Positions 26,986 through 35,417 of a DNA stretch of 64,000 nucleotides are shown piece by piece. The stretch is from contig JAQBXY010000005.1 in assembly GCA_027623325.1 (NCBI GenBank), positions 1 to 64,000 on the forward strand, given 5' to 3'. Source of the DNA: Gemmatimonadota bacterium. Its GTDB lineage: Bacteria; Gemmatimonadota; Gemmatimonadetes; Longimicrobiales; Gaopeijiaceae. The position numbers and the translations under genes are program-made. How positions within the stretch are numbered: position 1 is the first letter of the stretch; each line of letters starts with the position of its first letter. Under the pieces are notes generated by a model. The model searched no databases. It had not been told where the DNA came from and saw only the letters and a list, made by a program, of their open reading frames with translations.

Positions 26986-27730
26986 CATGAGCAGGAAACT
27001 CTTGGAACATCATGAGTGGACCGATCAGCTCTCTGACTACCTTGCGGGCGAGTTGACCGACGGTTCGCTCCAGAAGCTCCAAGCGCATCTCGACGGGTGT
27101 GGCTCGTGCCGCCGCGTTCTGGAAGGGCTTCACGACGTCGTCTCACGGTCGGGTGCGCTTGGAAACATCGAGCCGCCGCGGGACCTGTGGGGTGGAATCG
27201 CTGCGGTGATTCAGGCACCCGTGACCGTCGCGACGGAGGTCGGCGCGAAGGTGATCGCGTTGCCGACGGCCGGTCGGCTCGAGGGGGCTTCGCGGTCCGC
27301 GCTCGGGCCGTCGCGCTTCACGCTGACCGCCCGCCAACTCGTGGCTGCGTCGTTGGTGCTGATCGCCGCGTCCGCCACGGCCACCTGGTTGGTCGGCCCT
27401 GGACTCGGCGTGCCGGTGACCGGCTCGGCAGCCTCGGCCCCCGGGTTCGTGACGATGGTTTCGGAGGTGCCTGGGCCGTCTGCGGGGCTCGCGGCTGATC
27501 TGGCGGCGCTCGAAGCGAGTCTCGCGGCCGCCGAGGGCGTTCTCGATCCCAACACGCTTCGGATTCTCGAACGGAATCTCGGCGTGATCGAACAGGCGAT
27601 TCAGGACTCGAGAAGCGCATTGGCTCAAGATCCAGGGAACGAGTTCCTCACCGATCACCTGGAGCGGGTTTATCAGCGCAAGCTGACCTATCTGCGAGAT
27701 GCGGCGCGTGTCGTGGAGTCGGCCGGGTGA
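26978..27730 (+). CDS. Zinc-binding anti-sigma factor (ZAS), membrane
   Basis: 250 residues. N-terminal zf-HC2 motif HX3CX2C (H37, C41, C44 in AHLDGCGSC) that would bind the adjacent ECF sigma factor. One TM helix (LVAASLVLIAASATATWLVG, ~118-138), then a periplasmic part ending in a long helical region (ALEASLAAAEGVLDPNTLRILERNLGVIE...) with coiled-coil character. ATG 26978 overlaps the sigma stop; a second ATG at 26987 is equally possible. The stop overlaps the next gene by 4 nt. If the sigma gene is dead, this protein has no local partner. Confidence 0.87.
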   Translation: MDDMSRKLLEHHEWTDQLSDYLAGELTDGSLQKLQAHLDGCGSCRRVLEGLHDVVSRSGALGNIEPPRDLWGGIAAVIQAPVTVATEVGAKVIALPTAGRLEGASRSALGPSRFTLTARQLVAASLVLIAASATATWLVGPGLGVPVTGSAASAPGFVTMVSEVPGPSAGLAADLAALEASLAAAEGVLDPNTLRILERNLGVIEQAIQDSRSALAQDPGNEFLTDHLERVYQRKLTYLRDAARVVESAG

Positions 27731-28587
27731 TTTTGTTCGAGACCCTCCTCGTTGCCATCGCCGTGATGCCCGGGCCGGCCGCGCCCGCCGCAGATACGCT
27801 CTTGGATCTCCGGCGCGGTGACCGAATCGTGATCGAGAGTCTCGACGGCGAGGTGTCGATCGTGGCTTGGAATCGAGACCAGTTGGAGGTGCGAGGCGAA
27901 GCCTCGGACCAGGAAGTACTCGTTCGGCGAGTCGGGAGCAGGGTGGCTGTGATGCACGACGACCAGAAGGGTCGGCGCCGCCACGTCGAGATCACGTTGC
28001 GTGTCCCTTCCTGGGTAGACGTCGAAGTCGACGGACGATCGCTCGACGTCCGCATCGATGGTGTGGGAGGACGAATCGAGGTGGGCAACGTTCGAGGCGA
28101 TGTCTGGGTCCAGAACGCGGCGGGAGCCGTGGCGGTGCGTACGATGAGCGGGACGATCGACGTTGTCGGAGCGACCGGCGGTGTGTCGGCGTCATCGCAG
28201 TCAGGGGACGTGACGCTGCGCAACGTCTCAGGTCCGTTGTCGGTCGAGAGCGGGAGTGGTGACATCGGCATTGTGAACGCGCGGTCGGAGTCGGTTCGGG
28301 TAGAGACCCTCAACGGGGACATCGAGTTCTCTGGCCCGATCGGCACGGGCGACTACGGCTTCTTCGTCCATGACGGTGACGCGATGATCGCGATCCCGGC
28401 GGATACCAACGCCCGGATCAGCGTGTCCACGTTCGATGGGGAGTTCCATTCGGATTTTCCCGTCCTCATCGAGCGTTTCAGGGGCGGCCGTGAGTTCGGT
28501 TTCACGGTCGGTACGGGCGGCGCCCGAGTTCAAATTCAGGTTTTCGACGGAGAGATCCGTCTCCTACGACGCAGGGAGGGGGGATGA
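27727..28587 (+). CDS. DUF4097 exported beta-helix protein
   Basis: 286 residues with a signal peptide (LLVAIAVMPGPAAPAA). The body is a DUF4097 domain: ITLRVPSWVDVEVDGRSLDVRIDGVGG, then regular strand-turn repeats (GRIEVGNVRGDVWVQNAAGAV, VESGSGDIGIVNARS). Such domains form right-handed beta-solenoids. The gene overlaps both neighbours (4 nt each) in the sigma/anti-sigma operon, so it is probably a regulated envelope protein. Function unknown. Confidence 0.82.
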   Translation: MILFETLLVAIAVMPGPAAPAADTLLDLRRGDRIVIESLDGEVSIVAWNRDQLEVRGEASDQEVLVRRVGSRVAVMHDDQKGRRRHVEITLRVPSWVDVEVDGRSLDVRIDGVGGRIEVGNVRGDVWVQNAAGAVAVRTMSGTIDVVGATGGVSASSQSGDVTLRNVSGPLSVESGSGDIGIVNARSESVRVETLNGDIEFSGPIGTGDYGFFVHDGDAMIAIPADTNARISVSTFDGEFHSDFPVLIERFRGGREFGFTVGTGGARVQIQVFDGEIRLLRRREGG

Positions 28588-29651
28588 GGACATTGAGGAG
28601 TGTGGTGGTGCCGCCGAAGGTGGCGGCTCTGGCGGCTGCCGTGTTGATCGCGGGTCCGCTGAGTGGGCAGGAAGTCGAGAGGATTTCGGGTCGCAGCGTT
28701 GCGGTATACAACCTGGCGGGGCAGGTGCAGATCGTGCGCGGATCGGGCCCGGATGTCGTGGTGCGAATCACGCGGGGCGGAAGTGACGCGTCGGAGCTAC
28801 GGGTCGAGACCGGAGTCGTGAGGGATCGGTCCTCGCTTCGGATCATCTTTCCGAGTGACGAAATCGTCTACCCGGAGTTGGGGCGTGGATCGAATACGAC
28901 CGTTTCGGTCCGCGGGGATGGGACGTTCTCGGACGGTGACAACGAACGGGGGGATCGGGTTCGGATCCAAGGTCGGGGGAACGGGTTCGAGGCTTGGGCG
29001 GACCTGGTCATCGAAGTACCCGAGGGCAAGGACTTCGCACTCTACGTGGCCGTCGGCGAGGTCGAAGCGACCGGGATCACCGGCGACCTGCGGATCGATA
29101 CGGGGAGCGGGGGTGTGACCGCGACCGGCATCACGGGCTCGCTCGAGATCGACACGGGATCCGGTAGCATCATGGCGCGAGACATCAACGAAGACTTGGG
29201 AGTCGACACGGGATCCGGTCGGGTCGAAGTCTCGGGGGTAACGGGCCGTCGCATCGAGATCGACACCGGATCGGGAGGTGTGTCAGGATCTCGCCTCGAA
29301 GCGGACGCCCTCACTGTCGATACCGGCTCGGGTTCCATCGAGTTGGAATCGGTCACCGCGGCGGATATCTCGCTGGATACGGGCAGCGGCTCGATCGACA
29401 TAGAACTGATGAGCGACGTGGACAGGCTCGAGGCCGATACGGGATCGGGTTCGATCACCGTGCGCGCTCCCGCCGACCTCGGAGCGAGGATCGAGATCGA
29501 TACAGGGAGCGGAGGCATCGACCTCGGATTCCCGATTGAAGTCCGCTCGGTCCGACGGGACCATGTGGTCGGCACGGTCGGTGATGGACGGGGCGACATC
29601 ACCATCGATACCGGGTCAGGGACCGTTCGATTGATCCGTTCCGGGAGCTGA
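28584..29651 (+). CDS. DUF4097 protein with nine DTGSG repeats
   Basis: 355 residues. Signal peptide (KVAALAAAVLIAGPLSG), a DUF4097 start with VIEVPEGKDFALYVAVGEV, then a solenoid in which DTGSG occurs nine times between ~residues 172 and 350 at spacings of about 16-25 residues (IDTGSGGV, IDTGSGSI, VDTGSGRV, LDTGSGSI, ADTGSGSI, IDTGSGTV). Asp/Gly/Ser at each turn would stack in a beta-helix. Ends the ECF-sigma operon. Likely secreted; target unknown. Confidence 0.85.
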   Translation: MRTLRSVVVPPKVAALAAAVLIAGPLSGQEVERISGRSVAVYNLAGQVQIVRGSGPDVVVRITRGGSDASELRVETGVVRDRSSLRIIFPSDEIVYPELGRGSNTTVSVRGDGTFSDGDNERGDRVRIQGRGNGFEAWADLVIEVPEGKDFALYVAVGEVEATGITGDLRIDTGSGGVTATGITGSLEIDTGSGSIMARDINEDLGVDTGSGRVEVSGVTGRRIEIDTGSGGVSGSRLEADALTVDTGSGSIELESVTAADISLDTGSGSIDIELMSDVDRLEADTGSGSITVRAPADLGARIEIDTGSGGIDLGFPIEVRSVRRDHVVGTVGDGRGDITIDTGSGTVRLIRSGS

Positions 29652-29715
29652 GATCGAGGCTTCGGGACAGCGACAGGCGTGTTGAGCGGAGTGATCCACC
29701 CGGGTCACTCCGCTT

Positions 29716-30285
29716 TCAACGTCGGGAGATCGGGATCTCGAACGTCGTCCGCTCCCACTCGAAGACGAGTATGCCGGACGACTCGGCGCTGCTGTCGAAA
29801 CGGAACGTGAGCCGTTCGACTGGCGCATCAGTGGTCGCGACTTGCACGACAAAGCTCCCGATGTCCGACTGACGAACCTCGGGGTTGATTGGAATACCCC
29901 ATCGGTTGGTGCTGCCGTTCACGACGATGGTCCAGCTCCTCGCTTCGGGAATGGCATAGAGCGAATAGGAGCCGGGCGAGAGGGCAACGCCGCCGACCGA
30001 TGCTTCGAAGGGTACGTGGAGGGTCGTTGGCTCGTTCGCCCCGAAACGCCAAGGAACACCGAACGGATCCTGGCCTCCGACGACGGTCCTGCCCGCGGTC
30101 GCTGGCCGGCCGTAACACAGTTTGGCCGCGGCCCCACCGAGTCGGATTTCTACCGAATCCAGCGGGCTCGGACGCTCCGCCAGGGCGTCGGGAGCCCCTC
30201 GAAAGATGCATGTGGCCGACTGTCCCTGGACCGCGGGTGCCGACAACGCGAGAACCGCGAGCAGTCCGAGTGCGCTGCGCTTCAT
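29716..30285 (-). CDS. DUF2911 exported protein
   Basis: 189 residues. Signal peptide (MKRSALGLLAVLALSAPAVQG). DUF2911 core: KLCYGRPATAGRTVVGG, PFGVPWRFGANEPTTLHV, SPGSYSLYAIPEARSWTIVVN, TNRWGIPI and ERLTFRFD. ATG 30285 stands one base after the stop of the lipoprotein gene. Function of the family unknown; about 65 nt separate it from the convergent DUF4097 gene. Confidence 0.85.
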   Translation of the reverse strand: MKRSALGLLAVLALSAPAVQGQSATCIFRGAPDALAERPSPLDSVEIRLGGAAAKLCYGRPATAGRTVVGGQDPFGVPWRFGANEPTTLHVPFEASVGGVALSPGSYSLYAIPEARSWTIVVNGSTNRWGIPINPEVRQSDIGSFVVQVATTDAPVERLTFRFDSSAESSGILVFEWERTTFEIPISRR

Positions 30286-30286
30286 G

Positions 30287-31117
30287 TCAGCTCTCGGCCA
30301 GGGTTCCGCCGAGGCGCAAACGCGCCGTCCGAGCCAACGCCGCGGCAGCCTCCTGGAAGTTCGGGAGAGCCGCGGCCTGATAACCCCGGCGTGCCCCCTC
30401 CCAATCCCACTTCTCCTCGGCGGCCAGCCCTTCCAGGAACTTGGCGATCGCCTCGGGGGGTGTCCCGCGGGACGCGAGAGGTTGCACTGCAACCGGGTCA
30501 TCCCAGACCGGGAGGCGGTCGAGATCCTCCAGAACCTCTAGAAGGCCGCCCACGATGGCTCGGGCGAGCGCGACGGGATCCGCGTCTTGGGCTACGGCCA
30601 CCCGGGTGGCCCCGGCGATGGCGCCTGACTGCATGGTGGCGAGCCTGACTTCCACCGACGCTTGCCCGGATCCGGTCGCGATCCATACCGCGGTCAGACC
30701 GTAGTCGGCGCTTTGCGATACTCCCACTGGCGGTGCACCGGGCCTCGGTCGTACGCCGGCTCGTTGCGCAGCGGCCGCGGCCGCGAACCGGCGACGTTCC
30801 ACGAACGCTACATCCTGCCGCCGCAGCAGCCCCGTACTCACCAGCTCTGCGACACCGACATCGGGAGAGACGGCGGTGCTCGCCCAGGAATAACTGCCGA
30901 GGAACTCCACCCCGGAGACGGACACACGCGCGGCTCCCGCCAGGGGAGTCGGTCGGCCCTCCGCGAGCGAGCGCCACACGACCTCGCTGGTAGCGTCCGT
31001 CGCGGGTGACCCGGATCCGCTGCTTGCACAGGCAGTGACCGACATCAGCAAGGCGGTCGCGAGACATGCGGCGCTGTGTTGGCGCGGGCTGCGCCGATCT
31101 CGGGCTATTTCGCTCAT
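30287..31117 (-). CDS. CsgG/FlgO-like lipoprotein
   Basis: 276 residues. ATG 31117 gives a lipoprotein signal (SAACLATALLMSVTAC). The body has RVSVSGVEFLGSYSWASTAVSPDVGVAELVSTGLLRRQDVAFVERRRFAAA, the arrangement of CsgG/FlgO-type periplasmic domains (GxxxAExLTTxL...FxxVERRxL), then YGLTAVWIATGSGQASVEVRL and a TPR-like C-terminus (EEKWDWEGARRGYQAAALPNF). The open frame extends to 31204 without a signal. Divergent from the thioesterase. Similarity to CsgG is pattern-level only. Confidence 0.6.
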   Translation of the reverse strand: MSEIARDRRSPRQHSAACLATALLMSVTACASSGSGSPATDATSEVVWRSLAEGRPTPLAGAARVSVSGVEFLGSYSWASTAVSPDVGVAELVSTGLLRRQDVAFVERRRFAAAAAAQRAGVRPRPGAPPVGVSQSADYGLTAVWIATGSGQASVEVRLATMQSGAIAGATRVAVAQDADPVALARAIVGGLLEVLEDLDRLPVWDDPVAVQPLASRGTPPEAIAKFLEGLAAEEKWDWEGARRGYQAAALPNFQEAAAALARTARLRLGGTLAES

Positions 31118-31217
31118 GTCGCTGATTGGGGACCGGGGCAGGTGCGTGACGGGGGCGTCTCCATACCCCAAAGTAGTGTGCATGCCTCTGCCTCCTCTAC
31201 CCATTTGAGGGTGACCC

Positions 31218-31643
31218 GTGACTCCAGAGCCGGATCTCTTTCGCTTTCGCCATCCCGTAACAGTTCGATTTCGTGACGTCGATGTTGCCGGGCACGCCCA
31301 TCACGCCGAGGCGCTCATCTACTTCGAGGAAGCGCGGTGGGCCTACTGGACAGAAGTCGCGGGGAAGGGAGCGATCGAGGAGATCGACTACGTCATTGCC
31401 GAATGTAACGTGCGCTGGCATGCCCGGGTCCTCTGGCCCCAAGTCGTTTCGGTCGGGGTGCGAGTGGTCCGCGTCGGGCGAAAACACTTCGAAATGGAGT
31501 ATGAGGTCCGGGGGCAGGCCGGGGAGAAGCTCTCCAGCGGAACGACGGTGCAGGTCATGTACGACTACGAGGCGGGAGCATCGAAGAGGTTGCCCGACGA
31601 GCTCAAGGCTACGCTCGAGGCCTTCGACGGCCCTTTCGCCTAG
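31218..31643 (+). CDS. Acyl-CoA thioesterase, hotdog fold (YbgC/4HBT type)
   Basis: 141 residues, one hotdog domain. VTVRFRDVDVAGHAHHAEALIYFEEARWAYW places Asp20 as the catalytic residue; ECNVRWHARVLWPQVV and LSSGTTVQVMYDYE follow. GTG 31218 is preceded by GAGGG. Hydrolyses acyl-CoA or acyl-ACP; the exact chain length cannot be told. In many bacteria ybgC neighbours envelope genes, and here a large envelope TPR protein follows after 310 nt. Confidence 0.85.
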   Translation: MTPEPDLFRFRHPVTVRFRDVDVAGHAHHAEALIYFEEARWAYWTEVAGKGAIEEIDYVIAECNVRWHARVLWPQVVSVGVRVVRVGRKHFEMEYEVRGQAGEKLSSGTTVQVMYDYEAGASKRLPDELKATLEAFDGPFA

Positions 31644-31953
31644 GTGAGCGACCGGCTTGCACGGGTTTCGCCTCCCACGATCACGGCCGGTTCGGGCTGT
31701 AATCATCCGGTGTGAAGCCCGTAGCTAGGAGCGGACGATGTCTACGGCGGTGCCACCAAGCTCCTGTCGCTTACGTTGACCGCAGCCACTATTTGTGAAT
31801 AAGTTCCCAAGCTTCATTTGCCGGGGAATCCTAGCATCGTGGACCCCCGGCTTTTCGTTGGTTTAGAATTAACAGACGTTCGGGTACCGGTCCGGGCGGT
31901 TCGCGTAGGTAAGCGGGCACAAAATGTTGGGAAACCCAAAGGGAGACGGAGCC
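31644..31953 (+). promoter_or_regulatory. 310-nt leader upstream of the TPR protein
   Basis: AT-richer than its surroundings. Contains TTGACC at 31776-31781 and a TAGAAT -10-like element at 31864-31869 (with TGGACC 18 nt upstream); neither promoter is strong. A 12-mer, AGCCCGTAGCTA (31716-31727), recurs at 33905-33916. A stable hairpin with a T-run lies at 31820-31855. GGGAGACGGAG gives a Shine-Dalgarno before ATG 31954. Confidence 0.4.
31820..31855 (+). terminator. Terminator-like hairpin in the TPR leader
   Basis: GCCGGGG (31820-31826) pairs with CCCCCGGC (ending 31851), with an inner TCC/GGA extension, followed by TTTTC. Either ends the thioesterase transcript or attenuates a transcript started at the TTGACC upstream. 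Confidence 0.55.
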
Positions 31954-33696
31954 ATGGTTGCACGCCTGAAGCTGATGTTCGTACTCGCAGCGGTCGCGAT
32001 GGTCCTCGCGCCCGCGACCCCGATCTCAGCTCAGGACGGCGGTCGATTCCGCGTCCTGATCCCGTATTTTGCACCCCTCGAGGGGGCTCGGAACAACTTC
32101 GGCAAGGATGCGTCGAAGGAGCTGCGGTCCCTCATGGGTTCGATGCCCACGCACGTGGCCATGGACGAGAGCGACATCAAGGACGAGGCGAAGAAATTCG
32201 ACCTCAAGATCGAGGACCTCACCTGCATCACGACCCGGCAGCTGGCGAGCCAGATCAACGTTCCGGTGGCGATCTGCGCGAGTTATACCGCCCAGCCCGA
32301 CAAGAGTTGGGTCGTGAGTGCCGAGGTATGGGACGTTGCAGGCGGCGAGTCCTTCCTGATCGAGGGCTTCAGCGCTGGTGAGAAGGAGCATGAGGCTGCA
32401 GCTCTGCATATCTATGAGCAGTTCGAGCGCTATTCCACGACGGTCCGGTCTGCCGCCATCTGTAACGACTACATGGCGAGTCAGCAGTGGGACAACGCTC
32501 TCCGCAACTGCGATGAATCACTCGCGCTGAACCCGAGCGCGATCGGGACTCGTTATCTCCGAGCCCGGATTCTGTACGAGTTGGACCGCTATCCGGAGTC
32601 GCTGACCGAGCTCGAGGCGGTCATCGAGTCGAATCCCTTCCAAGAGGACGCCCTCCAGCTTGCCGGGTATATCGCGACGGTCACCGATCAGCCCGAGAAG
32701 GGCCGTGACTACTACTCCCGCTACTTGGACATCAATCCAGGCAACGCCACGATCCGCATGAGGATCGCATACGAACTCGCTCAGGCGGGTGATCCGGTCG
32801 GGGCGATGGAGTTCATCCAGGTCGGCCTCGATGTCGACCCGGAGAACGTCGCGCTGCACGAGCAGTATGGTGGCTTCGCCTTCAGCGCCGCACTGGAGAT
32901 CCAGCAGCTGGCAGCCGTGGGCAATCAGGACGCCGGTAATGCCGTAGCCCCTGAAGCGGTCGGCTACTACCGCGAGGCGATTGCTTCCTATGAGAAGGTC
33001 TTCGAAGCCAAGGGAGCCGAAACGCCGGTAGGTCACCTGCGGAATGTCATCTCGGCGTACATCCAGCTCGATGACATTGCAGCGGCGGTATCGCTGGGTG
33101 AGCGCGTGCTTCAGACCCACGCCCAGGAAGATGGGTTGTGGGTGCTGTATGCGGACGCACTTCAGCGGTCGGGTCGCCTCGATGACGCCATCGTGGCGCT
33201 CGACAGGGTCCGTGAGATCAATCCGGAGCATCCGAGCGCAGCGCTGCGCCAGGGCAGTTGGCTGATCCAGGCGGGCCGACTGAACGACGCAGTGACGGTC
33301 CTTTCCACCGCGGCTGCCAACGACCCGGCGCAGGCGGAACAGGCGGCTCGGATGATCTTTGCCGAGGCGTACCAGAACGGAAACCAGAAGGAGAACTACG
33401 ACTATGCGATCATGGGGATGACGGCGGCCAAGCGCCTGCCCAACCTCAGCGTCGCGATGACGTCACAGCTCAACTTCTGGCATGGCTACAGCATCTACCA
33501 GATCGCCGTGAAGGAGCAGGAGCCCCAGACGCTGCAGACGGCTCAGTCCTCGCTGCCGAAGTTCAATCAGTCGGTGGCGCTGCTTCGCCAGGCGGGCGAC
33601 TACCCGGCGTCGGTGAATGTGAATCTGACGCAGTTGCTGGAGAACGCGGCGACCTACATCGAGATCCAGGACGCGATCATCAAGCGCGGACGCTGA
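31954..33696 (+). CDS. Exported TPR-repeat protein
   Basis: 580 residues. Signal peptide (LMFVLAAVAMVLAPATPISA). An N-terminal domain (~30-160) contains FRVLIPYFAPLEG and TCITTRQLASQINVPVAICASY, then TPR units starting about CNDYMASQQWDNALRNCDESLALNPSA through DYYSRYLDINPGNATIRMRIA, EKVFEAKG, ADALQRSGRLDDAIVALDRVREINPEHPSA and RLNDAVTVLSTAA. ATG 31954 has the SD; ATG 31924 lacks a good one. Monocistronic with its own leader and terminator. Probably a periplasmic scaffold; no function assigned. Confidence 0.8.
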   Translation: MVARLKLMFVLAAVAMVLAPATPISAQDGGRFRVLIPYFAPLEGARNNFGKDASKELRSLMGSMPTHVAMDESDIKDEAKKFDLKIEDLTCITTRQLASQINVPVAICASYTAQPDKSWVVSAEVWDVAGGESFLIEGFSAGEKEHEAAALHIYEQFERYSTTVRSAAICNDYMASQQWDNALRNCDESLALNPSAIGTRYLRARILYELDRYPESLTELEAVIESNPFQEDALQLAGYIATVTDQPEKGRDYYSRYLDINPGNATIRMRIAYELAQAGDPVGAMEFIQVGLDVDPENVALHEQYGGFAFSAALEIQQLAAVGNQDAGNAVAPEAVGYYREAIASYEKVFEAKGAETPVGHLRNVISAYIQLDDIAAAVSLGERVLQTHAQEDGLWVLYADALQRSGRLDDAIVALDRVREINPEHPSAALRQGSWLIQAGRLNDAVTVLSTAAANDPAQAEQAARMIFAEAYQNGNQKENYDYAIMGMTAAKRLPNLSVAMTSQLNFWHGYSIYQIAVKEQEPQTLQTAQSSLPKFNQSVALLRQAGDYPASVNVNLTQLLENAATYIEIQDAIIKRGR

Positions 33697-33732
33697 TGAA
33701 CATGTAGGTGTAAGCGCGACATGCGCTGATCC

Positions 33733-33772
33733 GCGCCGCGGGGGACTTCGGTCCTCCGCGGCGCTTTTCTTT
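33733..33772 (+). terminator. Strong rho-independent terminator after the TPR gene
   Basis: A ~14-bp GC stem (GCGCCGCGG.../...CCGCGGCGC) closed by a TTCG tetraloop and followed by TTTTCTTT. Ends the TPR transcript. Confidence 0.93.
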
Positions 33773-33976
33773 GTGCGGCCCTGTCGGCCCCGCACGGCCA
33801 AAATCTCCCCACTGCGTCCCACCGACCTCGCCGGAGGCTCGCGCATCACCTTCGGGTTTCGTTCGGATTCGCGAAAAATTGGATTTTGGGTCGATCTGGA
33901 CTTTAGCCCGTAGCTAAAGGGGATTCGCGGCACTCGGAACGGTCGACCGCGACGCATAATTCCCAATAAAGGACCC
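33773..33976 (+). other. Intergenic stretch upstream of the mraZ promoter
   Basis: No gene seen. Includes an AT-rich patch (33877-33895) and the inverted repeat CTTTAGC-CCGTA-GCTAAAG at 33901-33919, perfect over 7 bp with a 5-nt spacer, which could be an operator or small hairpin. It contains the 12-mer shared with the TPR leader. Confidence 0.6.
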
Positions 33977-34006
33977 TTGACGCGCCGACCCGCCGCGCTC
34001 TATTAT
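33977..34006 (+). promoter_or_regulatory. Sigma-70 promoter of the dcw cluster
   Basis: TTGACG (33977-33982), an 18-nt spacer and TATTAT (34001-34006): five of six matches in each hexamer. Transcription would start near 34013, within the MraZ boxes and ~45 nt upstream of mraZ. Confidence 0.85.
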
Positions 34007-34007
34007 G

Positions 34008-34042
34008 ACCCATCACTCCCCACTTCGTCCCACTCAGACCCA
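34008..34042 (-). promoter_or_regulatory. MraZ operator: four TGGGN boxes with 10-nt period
   Basis: On the minus strand TGGGN occurs at 34042-34038, 34032-34028, 34022-34018 and 34012-34008, each separated by exactly 5 nt. TGGGN repeats spaced by 5 nt are the known MraZ-binding array in several bacteria. Directly between the -10 and mraZ, so bound MraZ would block initiation: autorepression of the division cluster. Confidence 0.85.
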
Positions 34043-34056
34043 CCACGAGCCCGCAC

Positions 34057-34488
34057 GTGAACGGTTTTGTCGGTCAGTACGAGCATCAGATGGACCCGAA
34101 GGGGCGCGTCAGCCTCCCTTCTGCGTTCCGTCGTGAGGCCGAGGGTGATCGATACGTGTTGCTGCAATGGGAGCCCCGGTACCTGACGCTCTTTCCGGAG
34201 CAGAAGTGGAACGATGTGCAGGCCAACCTGCTCGAGTTCCGGCGGACGGATCCGTCCGCATGGAATCAGGTCCGCATGGTCATCGCGCATGCGGTTGAGG
34301 TCTCGCCCGACAAGCAGGGGCGCATTCTCGTGCCGGCCACGCTGCAGGCTGCGGCCGACTTGCGCGGCACCGTGCTGCTGAGCGGGAACCTCGACCGAGT
34401 CGAGTTGTGGGATCCCGCGACCTACCGCGAAGTCGTTCAGGGACACGCGGGTGATATGCAGCAGTTTGCCCACCGGCTCTTCGGGTAG
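34057..34488 (+). CDS. mraZ: Transcriptional regulator MraZ
   Basis: 143 residues with two SpoVT/AbrB-like halves: FVGQYEHQMDPKGRVSLPSAFRR and HAVEVSPDKQGRILVPATLQAAADLRGTVLLSGNLDRVELWDP. The family forms ring oligomers that bind repeated TGGGN boxes in their own promoter; four such boxes lie just upstream. GTG 34057. First gene of the dcw operon. Confidence 0.96.
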   Translation: MNGFVGQYEHQMDPKGRVSLPSAFRREAEGDRYVLLQWEPRYLTLFPEQKWNDVQANLLEFRRTDPSAWNQVRMVIAHAVEVSPDKQGRILVPATLQAAADLRGTVLLSGNLDRVELWDPATYREVVQGHAGDMQQFAHRLFG

Positions 34489-34493
34489 GGCGC

Positions 34494-35417
34494 ATGTCTT
34501 CCTATCACGAGCCCGTCATGGGTCGCGAGGTGCTGGAGCTGCTCGGTCCGACCGGAAGCGGGTTTTATCTGGACGGCACCTTGGGCGGAGGCGGCCACAC
34601 CCGCATGATCCTCGAAGCCTGTCAGGATTGCCGCGTCCTCGCAGTCGACCGCGATCCCGAGGCCATCCACGAGGCCCGCACCGCGCTCGCGCCGCTGAGA
34701 AGTAGGGTGCGCTTCCTTTCCGGCCGCTTCCAGGACGCGCCTGCGGACCCCGAAGTTCGAGACCGGGGTCTGGACGGCGCTCTGCTCGACCTGGGCGTGA
34801 GTTCACACCAACTCGACGATGATGCGCGCGGATTCGCGTTCCGGCGGGGTGTGGCACTGGACATGCGTATGAACGGAGCCGAGGGCCCCGACGCGCGACG
34901 CTTTCTGGCCGAGGCGAGCGAGGAACGGCTCGCTCAGGTGTTCCGTGACTTCGGGGAGGAGCCGCGGGCCCGACGGTTGGCGCGAGAGGTCGTAAAGCGT
35001 CGCGCGACCGAGCCGATGGAGACGAGCGACACCCTGGTGGCGGCACTGTCCGTCTCGTTGGGCCGCTCACCGTCGGCGCAGGACAAGGCACGGATCTTCC
35101 AGGCGGTGCGGATTGCGGTGAACGAGGAAATGGAAGCATTGGACGTCGGGCTACCGGCCATCCGCGACGCGCTCTGCGACGGCGCGGTCATGGTGGTGAT
35201 CGCGTATCACTCACTCGAGGATCGGGCGGTGAAGAACGCGTTCCGCGAGTGGAGCCGGTCGTGTGTCTGTCCGCCGGAGGTCCCCCTGTGCACGTGTCGG
35301 GGTCGCGCTCTTGGCGAGACGTTGACCCGAAAGGTGCTCCGGCCTGCCGATGACGAGGTGGAGCGAAATCCGAGGGCCCGTAGCGCCCGGCTCCGCGCCT
35401 GGCGAAGGGCTGCCTGA
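34494..35417 (+). CDS. rsmH: 16S rRNA (cytosine1402-N4)-methyltransferase RsmH
   Basis: 307 residues. SAM-binding YLDGTLGGGGHTRMIL (~20-37), DRDPEAI, DGALLDLGVSSHQLDDDARGFAF, LDMRM, FQAVRIAVNEEMEAL and VMVVIAYHSLEDRAVKNAF. Methylates C1402 of 16S rRNA. ATG 34494 follows mraZ by 5 nt; the stop shares a base with the ftsL ATG (TGATG). Confidence 0.96.
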   Translation: MSSYHEPVMGREVLELLGPTGSGFYLDGTLGGGGHTRMILEACQDCRVLAVDRDPEAIHEARTALAPLRSRVRFLSGRFQDAPADPEVRDRGLDGALLDLGVSSHQLDDDARGFAFRRGVALDMRMNGAEGPDARRFLAEASEERLAQVFRDFGEEPRARRLAREVVKRRATEPMETSDTLVAALSVSLGRSPSAQDKARIFQAVRIAVNEEMEALDVGLPAIRDALCDGAVMVVIAYHSLEDRAVKNAFREWSRSCVCPPEVPLCTCRGRALGETLTRKVLRPADDEVERNPRARSARLRAWRRAA

